A stretch of DNA of 64,000 nucleotides from Flavobacterium sp. N1994 (GTDB lineage: Bacteria > Bacteroidota > Bacteroidia > Flavobacteriales > Flavobacteriaceae). Below are positions 35,850 through 45,000 of the stretch, piece by piece. A program made the position numbers and the translations under genes. Positions within the stretch are counted from its first letter, which is position 1. Every line of letters begins with the position of its first letter. The stretch is from positions 744,001 through 808,000 of the forward strand of contig NZ_CP109999.1 of the NCBI RefSeq assembly GCF_025947145.1, written 5' to 3'. The notes under the pieces are model-generated. The model ran no database searches. It was not told where the DNA came from and saw nothing but the letters and a program-made list of their open reading frames with translations.

Positions 35850-36221
35850 ATTAGTAAAATAGGTAACCCAATAGAAAATGCCAACAGCAACTTTGAAGTG
35901 GCCAATGATAACATTGAAACTGCTGACGGTAACATTGAAATGGTGGACGTCAACTTTGAAAATGCCAACGAGAACATTGAAACTGCTGACGGCAACATTG
36001 AAATGGCGGAAGTCAACTTTGAAAATGCCAACTAGAACATTGAAACTGCTGACGGCAACATTGAAATGGCCAACGTCAACATTGAAATGGCGGAAGTCAA
36101 CATTGAAATGGCGGAAGTCAACATTGAAACTACCGACGACAATATTGAAATGCTATCTTTTATTTAATGACATTGGATAATTAAAAATATTATTATGTCT
36201 CAAAATCAGAAGCGGTTTTTA
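35850..36221. other. Intergenic region with a 21-bp tandem repeat
   Basis: Almost the whole region is occupied by the 21-bp repeat at 35874-36155. Open frames seen here on both strands are products of the repeat length (a multiple of three). The frame in phase with the preceding gene reads as heptads of the form N-[I/F]-E-x-A-x-x and is broken only by the TAA at 35847 and a TAG at about 36033. Confidence 0.75.
35874..36155. repeat. 21-bp minisatellite encoding a heptad pattern
   Basis: About 13 units of 21 bp occur, typically AACATTGAAATGGCGGAAGTC or variants with ACTGCTGACGGC or AATGCCAACGAG at the end. In the frame of the upstream gene each unit reads as a heptad such as NIEMAEV or NIETADG. 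Units at 36078-36120 are nearly identical, which points to recent expansion. Confidence 0.9.
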
Positions 36222-36752
36222 TTATTGGTTATTTTTTAAATTGGAAAGGAGGTCCTCTTCTAATTTTTTTACTTCCAATTGTTTTTTGGTGATTTTAACT
36301 TCAAATTGGCTGCTTTCTACCTCAGATAAATGGCCTTCGTTTTTTTTGCTTTCATATTTTTCTTGAAGTTTTGCTAGGTCTCTATTGGCATTTACTAATT
36401 TTTGATTTAACCTGATTTCCGATTTTTTGGCATCATTGAGTTTATCATTATTATCCGCGATGGCTCTGTTTTCTTTTTGAACTTGCTTTTGTTCTTTTTT
36501 GAGTTTTTTTTGCTCTTTGGCTAATTCTCTTCTTTGGTCTGTTGCTTTTTCATCATTTCGTTCTTGATCTCTGGTGATTTCCTTTTGATCGTGAAGATCT
36601 GACTTCAGTTCCGATTTTTTTTCATCTATTACGGCTTTACTCGATTGGATTTTTGTTTGAACCGAATCTACTACAATGGTAGTTTTTATTTCTTGTGCAG
36701 AAGAAATAACGTACATAAATAAGAAAAGCACACTGCTAATTAATTGTTTCAT
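36222..36752 (-). CDS. Secreted coiled-coil protein
   Basis: This 176-residue protein has a signal peptide (about residues 1-19, ending SSA-Q) and an almost wholly helical, charged body with Lys/Glu/Gln-rich heptads (for example KEQKKLKKEQKQVQKENRAI). It resembles the small periplasmic coiled-coil proteins of Bacteroidota and has no recognised family or catalytic motif. It lies alone on the minus strand between the two units that carry structured leaders. Confidence 0.8.
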   Translation of the reverse strand: MKQLISSVLFLFMYVISSAQEIKTTIVVDSVQTKIQSSKAVIDEKKSELKSDLHDQKEITRDQERNDEKATDQRRELAKEQKKLKKEQKQVQKENRAIADNNDKLNDAKKSEIRLNQKLVNANRDLAKLQEKYESKKNEGHLSEVESSQFEVKITKKQLEVKKLEEDLLSNLKNNQ

Positions 36753-36778
36753 AACTATTTGAATTTAATTTTACGAAA

Positions 36779-36786
36779 CAAATGTA
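36779..36786 (-). promoter_or_regulatory. Probable -7 box of the coiled-coil protein gene
   Basis: The minus strand reads TACATTTG, an exact TAnnTTTG match, 27 bp upstream of the ATG at 36752. Confidence 0.5.
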
Positions 36787-36909
36787 CTCGTACCCTACCG
36801 TTAGAATGTTACATCAATTGGAATATAATTTACATCTTTTACGGTTTTTAAAATTGTGTATTTCAAATACTAATGTTACTACTTGAAGATTCATGTACAT
36901 TTAAAAAAA

Positions 36910-37200
36910 GTACACTTTTTGTACACCAAAAGAGGCATTCCTCTTTTTAAATTTAGGCTATCAAAACGATATAAATTATTAACAGGGTAAAGAAGTGGTT
37001 TACCTCCACAAAGTGACACCTTACAAAAATTTTTTCTGTTTTTTGTACTAGATAAAAATAGAAAGCTACTATTTATTTTATAAGGTTGGTTTATAAATAG
37101 TATCGTGATAAAACCAGCCATTAAAAAAAAACAGTCTTATTTATAACATGTTTGGACGACAAGTAATGAGGCTGTGACTAATTAAAAATTATACAACAAG
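36910..37200 (+). ncRNA. Structured leader RNA, copy B (candidate new cis element)
   Basis: This 291-bp segment resembles 31893-32183 along its whole length. Hairpin 1 pairs 36986-36991 with 36999-37004. The pseudoknot has helix 1 at 37067-37075/37094-37102 and helix 2 at 37084-37092/37111-37119. The long hairpin pairs 37131-37141 with 37165-37175, around the identical 15-nt loop at 37148-37162. Relative to copy A, hairpin 3 changes G-C to A-U at its base and C-G to U-A at two inner positions; the pseudoknot helix swaps G.U for G-C and U-A for U.G. These keep pairing. Confidence 0.65.
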
Positions 37201-37677
37201 ATGAAAAATTTATTATTTAGCTTTTTTGCTACTACTTTCTTATTTTTAAATGCTAATGCACAAAGACCCAACCTTTCTAATTATCATTGTGGGGAAGGTC
37301 AACACGCTGTTGCCTATTTTGATTTTGATTGTTTAAGATTACATAGACTTTCTACAAATTGCACAAGAAGATTTTCAATTTGCTCGGATGGAACATGGAC
37401 CGTAGAATGTGTTGATAATTCAAGAACAAGTAAGTCAAAATATAATGCTTTGACTAAGACTGCTACGATTGTTGCCGAAGTTTCTGTTGATGGTAAGTCT
37501 GCAACATTGCATTTCCCTATTGAGATTACTAAACTAAAAGAATATACTGCTGAAGATTTTAAAAATTTTGGATTTGATGCTGATTATTCATTATCTAAAG
37601 ATTTTTTTATTATTAAAGGAGAATATATTCCTACTTTTACTAATGATGAAATTTTAGTCAAAGTACCTTTAAAATAA
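37201..37677 (+). CDS. Small exported protein of unknown function
   Basis: The 158-residue protein has a signal peptide (MKNLLFSFFATTFLFLNANA) whose first six codons are the same as those of the gene behind leader A. The mature N-terminal half has five cysteines (YHCGEG, FDCL, TNCTRR, ICSD, VECVD), suggesting disulfides in the periplasm or outside. The C-terminal half is beta-rich (ATIVAEVSVDGKSATLHF). No family is recognised. It is 6 bp upstream of a lipoprotein gene and behind leader B. Confidence 0.78.
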   Translation: MKNLLFSFFATTFLFLNANAQRPNLSNYHCGEGQHAVAYFDFDCLRLHRLSTNCTRRFSICSDGTWTVECVDNSRTSKSKYNALTKTATIVAEVSVDGKSATLHFPIEITKLKEYTAEDFKNFGFDADYSLSKDFFIIKGEYIPTFTNDEILVKVPLK

Positions 37678-37683
37678 ACCTTT

Positions 37684-38241
37684 ATGAAATTAAAATCGTT
37701 ATCCTTTTTGTTAGTTATAGTGTTTTTAGCCTCTTGTACGTCTATTTATTCAACGGTTGAAAACGTTAATAATAAAAAAACTTATGACTCGAAAGAACAG
37801 TACATCGAGACTGTCAATAAAAAAAATCATATTGCAAAAGAGAAAATAATTATTTTAAAGGATGACGAACTTACTACTTTCATGTCTGAAATTGTCTCCA
37901 AAAGGTTGAGTACTTATTATGGTATTGCTAATAAAAGCTATTTTGTTAGTGCTGAACAATTGAGTATCAAAAGTTGTTCGGGTCAGATGACATCGCTCTA
38001 CAAACTATTTATAGCTGATGATAAGGGTATTAAAAAGTCGGATGCCTCAGAAATCCCATTTTTGACAAATCTGCAACTGGATAATTCTAAGAACACCGTG
38101 ATTTTTATTTACTCCCACAAATTAGGAGGAATGATAAAAAGTAAAATTAATGGGGTAATTGATACATTAGAAAAAGAAAATAATTTTGATTACCGAGTCA
38201 TATCTATTGATAATCCTGATATTATCAATAAAACCCGATAA
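37684..38241 (+). CDS. Hypothetical lipoprotein
   Basis: This 185-residue protein has a lipoprotein signal peptide with lipobox LASC (Cys18). The body shows a mixed pattern with KEKIIILKDDELTTFMSEIV and NTVIFIYSHKLGG, but no recognised family. It is the second gene of the leader-B unit and is followed 8 bp later by a strong terminator. Confidence 0.78.
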   Translation: MKLKSLSFLLVIVFLASCTSIYSTVENVNNKKTYDSKEQYIETVNKKNHIAKEKIIILKDDELTTFMSEIVSKRLSTYYGIANKSYFVSAEQLSIKSCSGQMTSLYKLFIADDKGIKKSDASEIPFLTNLQLDNSKNTVIFIYSHKLGGMIKSKINGVIDTLEKENNFDYRVISIDNPDIINKTR

Positions 38242-38249
38242 ACAAAAAA

Positions 38250-38267
38250 GGTGTTCAAATGAACACC
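38250..38267 (+). terminator. Bidirectional terminator
   Basis: GGTGTTCA and TGAACACC form a perfect 8-bp stem around AA, with an A-run before and a T-run after. It serves the leader-B operon and, on the other strand, the E2 gene. Confidence 0.9.
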
Positions 38268-38279
38268 TTTTTTTATTTC

Positions 38280-39590
38280 CTAATACTCTCTATTTACATC
38301 AAATGCTTCTAGGTAATCGGCTACTCGTTTTACGAAGCTTCCTCCTAATGCTCCATCTACTACTCTATGATCGTAAGAGTGTGATAAGAACATTTTTTGA
38401 CGGATTCCGATAAAGTCTCCTTCTGGAGTTTCGATAACGGCAGGTACTTTTCTGATGGCACCAAGGGCAAGAATTCCTACTTGAGGTTGGTTGATGATTG
38501 GTGTTCCGAATACAGAACCGAAAGTTCCGACATTGGTTACGGTATAAGTTCCACCTTGGGTATCGTCTGGTTTTAGTTTTCCGGCTTTGGCACGGTTTCC
38601 TAAATCGTTTACGGCTTTTGCCATTCCGACAAGGTTTAGTTGGTCTGCATTTTTAATAACAGGAACGATTAAGTTTCCGTTAGGTAAAGCTGCAGCCATT
38701 CCTAAGTTGATATTTTTTCTTTTGATAATGAAATCACCATCAACAGAGATGTTCATACCTGGGAAGTCTTTTAAGGCTTTGGCCACGGCTTCCATGAAGA
38801 TTGGGGTAAATGTTAGCTTTTCACCTTCTCTTTTTTCGAAGGCATTTTTAACACGGTCTCTCCATTTAACAATATTGGTAACATCTACTTCGATAAATGA
38901 TTGTACGTGTGCTGATGTTTGTACTGAGGCTACCATATACCCTGAAATCAGTTTACGCATACGGTCCATTTCTACAATTTCGTCTCCGCCATTTACTGAA
39001 ACTGGAACAGCTTGAGTTGATGGAGTTACTGGTGTTGCAACTGGTTGAGAAGCTACTGGAGCAGCAACTGCTGGTTGACTTCCTCTAGTTTTGATATAAT
39101 TTAAAATATCTTCTTTGGTTACTCTATTGTCTTTACCAGAACCTGAGATGGTTTCCAATTCGGCCACAGAAATACCTTCAGCGGTGGCAATATTTTTTAC
39201 TAAAGGAGAATAAAATTTATCTGAAGATTTAAAATCGGCCGGAGCTGCGTTTGCCTGAGCCACTTCAACTGTTTTTATTACTTCGGCAACTGCTGGAGCG
39301 ACAGTTTCAGCTTTTGGTTCAGGAATTCCATTCCCAACGGCTCCACCACCTTCTGTTTCAATAATGGCAATGGTTTGTCCCACTTTTACCACATCATTTA
39401 CCTGAAATAAAATTTCGGTTAAAGTTCCTGATACTTCGCTTGGCACTTCGCTATCTACTTTGTCTGTAGCAATTTCCAAAACAGCTTCATCGGCGTCGAT
39501 TTTTTCACCAACGTTTTTTAACCAATTTGTAATGGTTGCTTCCGCAACACTTTCACCCATCTTAGGTAATTTCAATTCAAACTTTGCCAT
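38280..39590 (-). CDS. Dihydrolipoamide acyltransferase, E2 of a 2-oxo acid dehydrogenase
   Basis: The 436-residue protein has a lipoyl domain (lipoyl Lys44 in EIATDKVDSEVPSE), a flexible Ala/Pro-rich linker, a peripheral subunit-binding domain (SPLVKNIATAEGISVAELET) and a catalytic acyltransferase domain ending in SHSYDHRVVDGALGG with the active-site His. The sequence style (KLPKMGESVAEATITNWL) fits the branched-chain 2-oxo acid dehydrogenase E2 of Bacteroidota better than the pyruvate or 2-oxoglutarate ones, but the substrate is not proven. No E1 or E3 gene is next to it. Confidence 0.92.
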   Translation of the reverse strand: MAKFELKLPKMGESVAEATITNWLKNVGEKIDADEAVLEIATDKVDSEVPSEVSGTLTEILFQVNDVVKVGQTIAIIETEGGGAVGNGIPEPKAETVAPAVAEVIKTVEVAQANAAPADFKSSDKFYSPLVKNIATAEGISVAELETISGSGKDNRVTKEDILNYIKTRGSQPAVAAPVASQPVATPVTPSTQAVPVSVNGGDEIVEMDRMRKLISGYMVASVQTSAHVQSFIEVDVTNIVKWRDRVKNAFEKREGEKLTFTPIFMEAVAKALKDFPGMNISVDGDFIIKRKNINLGMAAALPNGNLIVPVIKNADQLNLVGMAKAVNDLGNRAKAGKLKPDDTQGGTYTVTNVGTFGSVFGTPIINQPQVGILALGAIRKVPAVIETPEGDFIGIRQKMFLSHSYDHRVVDGALGGSFVKRVADYLEAFDVNREY

Positions 39591-39662
39591 ATATGTAAAC
39601 TAAAGTTGTGTGGTTTAATTTCGATTGCAAAAATACTAATTGTTTTGAGCCTACACTAAGAA

Positions 39663-40802
39663 TTATTCAATTTTTGATAAATTTCTAATTATTCCTCTAT
39701 CGTTTGCGTGATTGCTTCCAATTATAAAATTGGACTGTGGTAAAAACATTTTGAAAGCGCTATTTTTTCCTTTTGTTTTCTTCATAAAACCGATGATTTC
39801 TTGGAATAAAAATGACTGAGTATCAAATATCATTTCGTATTTTAGAGCGGGATTAATTTTTAATGGCTCCAACTTTGAATAAGTAATTTTACCTAAAGCG
39901 TATTTGGAATTTAAAAGTTCTTTAGAAAAAAGAACCGTTTCATCTGGATAAAAAATACTATTGTGTTGCTGATTTTTTTTTATTTTGCTAAAAATAAAAC
40001 TTCCTATTTGCATCATCCAATCGAACAAAATTGATTTTCGGAAATGCTTTTTATAAAAAAACTGCATGGCTTCTTGAAAATGCTTCATGTATTTTTGATC
40101 TCGAACGGTGCTTTCCCCTTTATAATGGATAACGGTAGTTTCTGCAAAGTAATAATTGGATTTTCCTTTTTGTAGTGAACGATAACTTAAATCAATATCA
40201 TCCGAATACATAAAGCAGTCTTCATCAAATCCACCTAAATCCGTATACAATTCTCGTTTCATTACCATAAACGCTCCTACTAGAATGTCTACTTTTCCGG
40301 TTTGATTTTCGGATAAATGGTGGGCATAATATTTATTGAATAGCGATGATTTAGGAAACCATTTGTACAAGCCAAAAATCTTAGTAAAAGCTACCCATGG
40401 CGTTGGAACCCCACGTTTGCTTTCAGGAAGAAAGTTTCCTGCTCCGTCTATTAATTGACAGCCTACAATTCCTAAATCAGATTGTTTTCGGGCGAAAGCC
40501 AGCACCTTTTCAAAAGTATCTTCAGCCACAACCGTGTCCGGATTTAGAATGCAAATGTATTCCCCTTGGGCTTCTTTGACTGCGATGTTGTTGCCTTTTG
40601 GGAAGCCTAAGTTTTCTTTGTTTTCAATCAATTTGATAGTAGGAAAACGCTGTTTCATCATGTCGCAACTATCATCAGAAGAATGGTTATCGATGACAAT
40701 AATTTCGGCATCCATATTTTGTATGGCTTTTTGCACGCTCAACACGCACAGCTCTAAAAAGTAGCGCACATTGTAATTAAGGATGATAACCGATAGTTGC
40801 AT
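39663..40802 (-). CDS. Glycosyltransferase family 2
   Basis: The 379-residue protein has a GT-A domain: MQLSVIILNYNVRYFLELC, VIDNHSSDDSCDMM, ILNPDTVV (DxD-like), GAFMVMKRELYTDLGGFDED and DDIDLSYRSLQKG. It belongs to the rhamnosyltransferase-like GT2 group that uses nucleotide-sugar donors for O-antigen or other surface glycans; donor and acceptor are unknown. One hydrophobic patch near residue 265 may bind the membrane. It is divergent from the accessory region at 40.9 kb. Confidence 0.9.
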   Translation of the reverse strand: MQLSVIILNYNVRYFLELCVLSVQKAIQNMDAEIIVIDNHSSDDSCDMMKQRFPTIKLIENKENLGFPKGNNIAVKEAQGEYICILNPDTVVAEDTFEKVLAFARKQSDLGIVGCQLIDGAGNFLPESKRGVPTPWVAFTKIFGLYKWFPKSSLFNKYYAHHLSENQTGKVDILVGAFMVMKRELYTDLGGFDEDCFMYSDDIDLSYRSLQKGKSNYYFAETTVIHYKGESTVRDQKYMKHFQEAMQFFYKKHFRKSILFDWMMQIGSFIFSKIKKNQQHNSIFYPDETVLFSKELLNSKYALGKITYSKLEPLKINPALKYEMIFDTQSFLFQEIIGFMKKTKGKNSAFKMFLPQSNFIIGSNHANDRGIIRNLSKIE

Positions 40803-40862
40803 TTGACAAATATAATAGATTGTTAGATACGGCTATGCCTTTATATTGTTAGAAATTTGAGT

Positions 40863-40870
40863 TACTTTTG
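40863..40870 (+). promoter_or_regulatory. Possible -7 box facing the duplicated ABC-F start
   Basis: TACTTTTG matches TAnnTTTG and lies 60 bp before the orphan GTG start that copies the first codons of the ABC-F gene at 47778. It may be the original promoter of that gene before the intervening block arrived. Confidence 0.35.
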
Positions 40871-40930
40871 CTAAAGAGTTATGATTTTATTAAACTCATG
40901 ACTTATAATTCAAAATTTATAACTCAAAAA

Positions 40931-40951
40931 GTGAATTACCTTTCACTAGAA
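40931..40951. repeat. Direct repeat, left copy (duplicate of the ABC-F gene start)
   Basis: GTGAATTACCTTTCACTAGA plus A matches 47778-47798 with one mismatch in 21 bp. It encodes the same first codons (MNYLSLE against MNYLSVE). After it the reading frame is lost. Upstream sequences of the two copies are also loosely similar for about 35 bp. Confidence 0.7.
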
Positions 40952-40971
40952 TTGAGCAACATCCTAAATTA

Positions 40972-41412
40972 TTGTTTGAATCCATAGAAAAGCGCTATTA
41001 CAAAGTATCTATTGGGATTTGTATGAAATATAAATTCCTAATTGATACCACATAAGGAATTGAAGAAATAGAATTAGAAAATCATAGAAAATTTAGAGGG
41101 TATTCTATAATCGAAAATTCACTTAATGAATTGGGTTATGAAGTAAAGATTTCAAGAGATACTTTTGGAAGAAGAGTTCATCATCCGGTTATTCCAATCT
41201 ACAAAGAAGAATTAAGAAATTAAGGTTTAGCTCTTATAGATGCAAAGTGTTCTCAACCTATATTACTTCTGAATATTATGGAAGAACAAAATATAGTTGA
41301 TGTAAAGTATGAAGCAGCATTTAAAGTAGATTTTTACAACTACCTAGTTCAAGAACTGAAACTTCAAGACAGACAACAAGCAAAAAATTTGTTTATGTTC
41401 TTTCTAAATTAC
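40972..41412 (+). pseudogene. Degraded gene with two in-frame stops, truncated at its 3' end
   Basis: One reading frame runs from 40972 to about 41412 interrupted only by TAA at 41053 and TAA at 41221. Its pieces look protein-like (GYEVKISRDTFGRRVHHPVI, VDVKYEAAFKVDFYNYLVQE, LQDRQQAKNLFMFF). The frame then runs into antisense sequence of the neighbouring truncated gene, so the 3' end is missing. I do not recognise the family. Confidence 0.6.
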
Positions 41413-41604
41413 ACCGCTGCATGCTGCAGTTGCATTTCCGGTAGGCCCACCTCCGGCTCCCCAGCAGTATACCGTTAATGAGGTCACTCCGGCCGGAACT
41501 GTCAAAGAAGATGTTCCTTGTGAAGTTAGAGTAACCGTTGTTTGGGAATAAAAACGTACTGGCAAAAACAGTACTATTAGTAAAATAACAAGTATTTGTT
41601 TCAT
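41404..41604 (-). pseudogene. Truncated secreted glycine-rich surface protein, N-terminal fragment
   Basis: The 66-residue frame has a signal peptide (MKQILVILLIVLFLPVRFYS) followed by TSSLTVPAGVTSLTVYCWGA and a Gly-rich start. That pattern begins much larger Bacteroidota surface proteins with a VPAGVTSLTV-type glycine-rich domain. The frame stops abruptly where the degraded gene on the other strand also ends, so a deletion or recombination junction at about 41405-41415 is likely. Confidence 0.65.
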
Positions 41605-42059
41605 ACTTTAAATTATATTCTATTTTCAGAAGTTTATTATACAAAAAAACTTCACCTTTTGAACTGAGAAAATTAATCGTTATTTAGCCTAAAAAAGCTA
41701 CGAATTACATACACTGAAGATCTCAACCAACTGCTTTAATTGACCATTCGTCTAAATTTTGTTATCGAAAATCATTATAAATCATATTTATTATCACCAA
41801 TTAAACCAATTTTTTCTTGGATTGGGCTATGAGTTATGAGTTTTGGGTTCTCTGTTTTCTTTTAGGGATAAGTTTAAATTTGGACTTTTTTCTTCTTCTT
41901 TCTTCTCTTGTTTTTCTTTATTTTATTTAAAAAAGGAGATGGGTTTTATATGGGTTTGCCTAAAACTGCTTTGAAGGTTAGTAAGCTATAATCGACTTAT
42001 AAACCAAGAAACCCTTTCTCATATCTGAGAAAGGGTTATTTTATTAAAAAAAGTGAAAT
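41605..42059. other. Intergenic region, AT-rich with a pyrimidine tract
   Basis: I see no gene. The features are a T/C-rich tract at about 41883-41930 and the terminator hairpin at 42010-42037. Confidence 0.6.
42010..42037 (-). terminator. Terminator of the large surface-protein gene
   Basis: AACCCTTTCTCA and TGAGAAAGGGTT form a perfect 12-bp stem with a 4-nt loop, 23 bp after the gene's stop. A short T-rich stretch follows on both sides, so it may act in both directions. Confidence 0.75.
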
Positions 42060-45000
42060 CTATTTTTTTATTACTCGTAGTGTTTCAATACGATCTTCTT
42101 GGTTTACAATAACATTGTAAATACCTGATGGAAAATTAGAACCTATTTCAAAATCTGAAACTTCACTCTCAGAAATTTCATACTGTGTAATTAAATTTCC
42201 TACTATGTCATAAACTAGAATTCCAACTTTTGCTTCACTTAAATTTGTTAAACTCAAACGAAATGTTTCTGTAAATGGATTAGGATAAACTTTAGCATCA
42301 AACAATTTACAAGTTGGTTTAACTCCAATATATTTATTAATTACCACAATTCTAGCATTAGAAACACATTCAGCAGCATTTTTAACAGTAACACTGTAAG
42401 TTCCTACACATAAATTACTAAATATAGGAGATGTCTGATATGATGATCCACCATTTACACTATAGCTATAACCAGATCCTATAGGAGATGTAACTGTAAT
42501 TGATCCTCTCGTAGAAGAAGAGGTTGGTTGTGTCACATTTACAACAGGAGCAGATAATGCAATTGCTGAATTTATAACAACAACTCTAGCATTAGAAATA
42601 CATTCAGCAGTATTCTTAACAGTAATGCTATAAGTTCCTACACATAAATTACTAAATACAGGAGATGTCTGATATGATGATCCACCATTTTTACTATAGC
42701 TATAACCAGATCCTACAGGAGATGTAACTGTAATTGATCCTCTCGTAGAAGAACATGTTGGTTGCGTTACATTTACAACAGGAGCAGATAATGCAATTGC
42801 TGAATTTATAACGACAACTTTAGCATTAGAAACACATCCAGCAGCATTCTTAACAGTAATACTATAAGTTCCTACACATAAATTACTAAATGTTGGAGTT
42901 GTTTGATAGGATAATCCACCATTTATACTATAGCTATAACCAGAGCCAATAGGAGATGTAACTATAATTGATCCTCGCGTAGAAGAACATGTTGGTTGTG
43001 TTACATTTACAACAGGAGCAGATAATGCAATTGCTGAATTTATAACGACAACTTTAGCATTAGAAACACATCCAGCAGCATTCTTAACAGTAATACTATA
43101 AGTTCCTACACATAAATTACTAAATGTTGGAGTTGTTTGATAGGATAATCCACCATTTATACTATAGCTATAACCAGAGCCAATAGGAGATGTAACTGTA
43201 ATTGATCCTCGCGTAGAAGAACATGTTGGTTGTGTTACATTTACAACAGGAGCAGATAATGCAATTGCTGAATTTATAACAACAACTGTAGCATTAGAAA
43301 CACATCCATTAGCATTCTTAACAGTAACACTATAAGTTCCTACACATAAATTACTAAATACAGGAGATGTCTGGTATGATAATCCACCATTTATACTATA
43401 GCTATAACCTGATCCAATAGGAGATGTAACTGTAATTGATCCTTTCTTAGAAGAACAATTTGGTTGAGTTGAACTAGTAGTTGGAACAGCAAGATTAATA
43501 TTGGTCACAACCCATAAACAACTAACTGTATTGAATTCTGCTGTTTGACAAGAAGTCATCGAAGGTCTAATTGGCTGAATTCCTGTAACATCGTATTGAC
43601 ATGTATTTCCATTCCAAATTGCGTTTTGATAACAAGCTACTGTTGGTGCCTGTGGTTGTGTTCCTGTTACATCGTATTGACATGTAGTGCCATTCCAAGT
43701 TGCGTTTTGATAACAAGCTACTGTTGGCGCCTCTGGTTGTGTTCCTGTTACATCGTAATCACAAGTCGTAGCATTCCAAGTAGCTGTTTGGTAACATAAT
43801 ACTGTAGGAGCAGCTGGTTGTGTTCCTGTTACATCGTAATCACAAGAAGCAGCATTCCAAGTAGCTGTTTGGTAACATAATACTGTAGGAGCAGCTGGTT
43901 GTGTTCCTGTTATATCGTAATCACAAGAAGCAGCATTCCAAGTAGCTGTTTGGTAGCATAATATTGCAGGTGCAGCTGGCTGTGTTCCTGTTACATCGTA
44001 ATCACAAGTAGTAGCATTCCAAGTAGCTGTTTGGTAACATAATACTGTAGGTGCAACTGGCTGTGTTCCTGTTACATCGTAATCACAAGTAGTAGCATTC
44101 CAAGTAGCTGTTTGGTAACATAATACTGTAGGAGCAGCTGGTTGTGTTCCTGTTACATCGTAATCACAAGTAGTAGCATTCCAAGTAGCTGTTTGGTAGC
44201 ATAATACTGTAGGAGCAGCTGGTTGAGTTCCTGTTACATCGTAATCACAAGAAGCAGCATTCCAAGTAGCTGTTTGGTAACATAATACTTTAGGAGCAGC
44301 TGGTTGTGTTCCTGTTACATCGTAATCACAAGAAGTAGGATTCCAAGTAGCTGTTTGGTAACATAATACTGCAGGAGCAGCTGGTTGTGTTCCTGTTACA
44401 TCGTAATCACAAGTAGTAGCATTCCAAGTAGCTGTTTGGTAACATAATACTGCAGGAGCAGCTGGTTGTGTTCCTGTTACATCGTAATCACAAGTAGTAG
44501 CATTCCAAGTAGCTGTTTGGTAACATAATACTGTAGGAGCAGCTGGTTGTGTTCCTGTTACATCGTAATCACAAGAAGTAGGATTCCAAGTAGCTGTTTG
44601 GTAACATAATACTGTAGGAGCAGCTGGTTGTGTTCCTGTTACATCGTAATCACAAGTAGTAGCATTCCAAGTAGCTGTTTGGTAACATAATACTGTAGGA
44701 GCAGCTGGTTGTGTTCCTGTTATATCATAATCACAAGAAGTAGGATTCCAAGTAGCTGTTTGGTAACATAATACTGTAGGAGCAGCTGGTTGTGTTCCTG
44801 ATATATCCCATGAACAAGTAGCACTATTAAAATTAGCCGATTGATAACAAGCTATTGTCGGTTGTTGGGGTTTAGGATTAACAGATGCCGTTACAGCAGA
44901 ACGTTCTGAAGAACAACCATTATCCAAAGCTTGAGCATAGACTGTTGTATTAAATGAAATTGCAGATGCAGTGAATGTTTGTCCTGTACCTAATAGAGCA

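Larger units (their letters stand above)
36753..37200. other. Intergenic region containing structured leader copy B
   Basis: The first 150 bp hold the promoter of the minus-strand coiled-coil gene (TACATTTG box at 36779-36786 on the minus strand). From 36910 on the sequence is leader copy B. A minus-strand frame across it is a shadow of the conserved RNA sequence. Confidence 0.75.

Noticed and set aside
36891..37121. Minus-strand frame of 76 residues over leader copy B
   Set aside because: The corresponding region of copy A does not keep this frame, while RNA pairings are kept, so it is a shadow of the non-coding element.
43545..43799. Plus-strand frame of 84 residues opposite the surface-protein repeats
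   Set aside because: It is the antisense of the 81-bp repeat array and has the composition expected of a shadow frame.
43530..44875. CRISPR-like look of the regularly spaced 81-bp repeats
   Set aside because: Units are contiguous, have no unique spacers and are in frame within a long protein gene; no cas genes are present.
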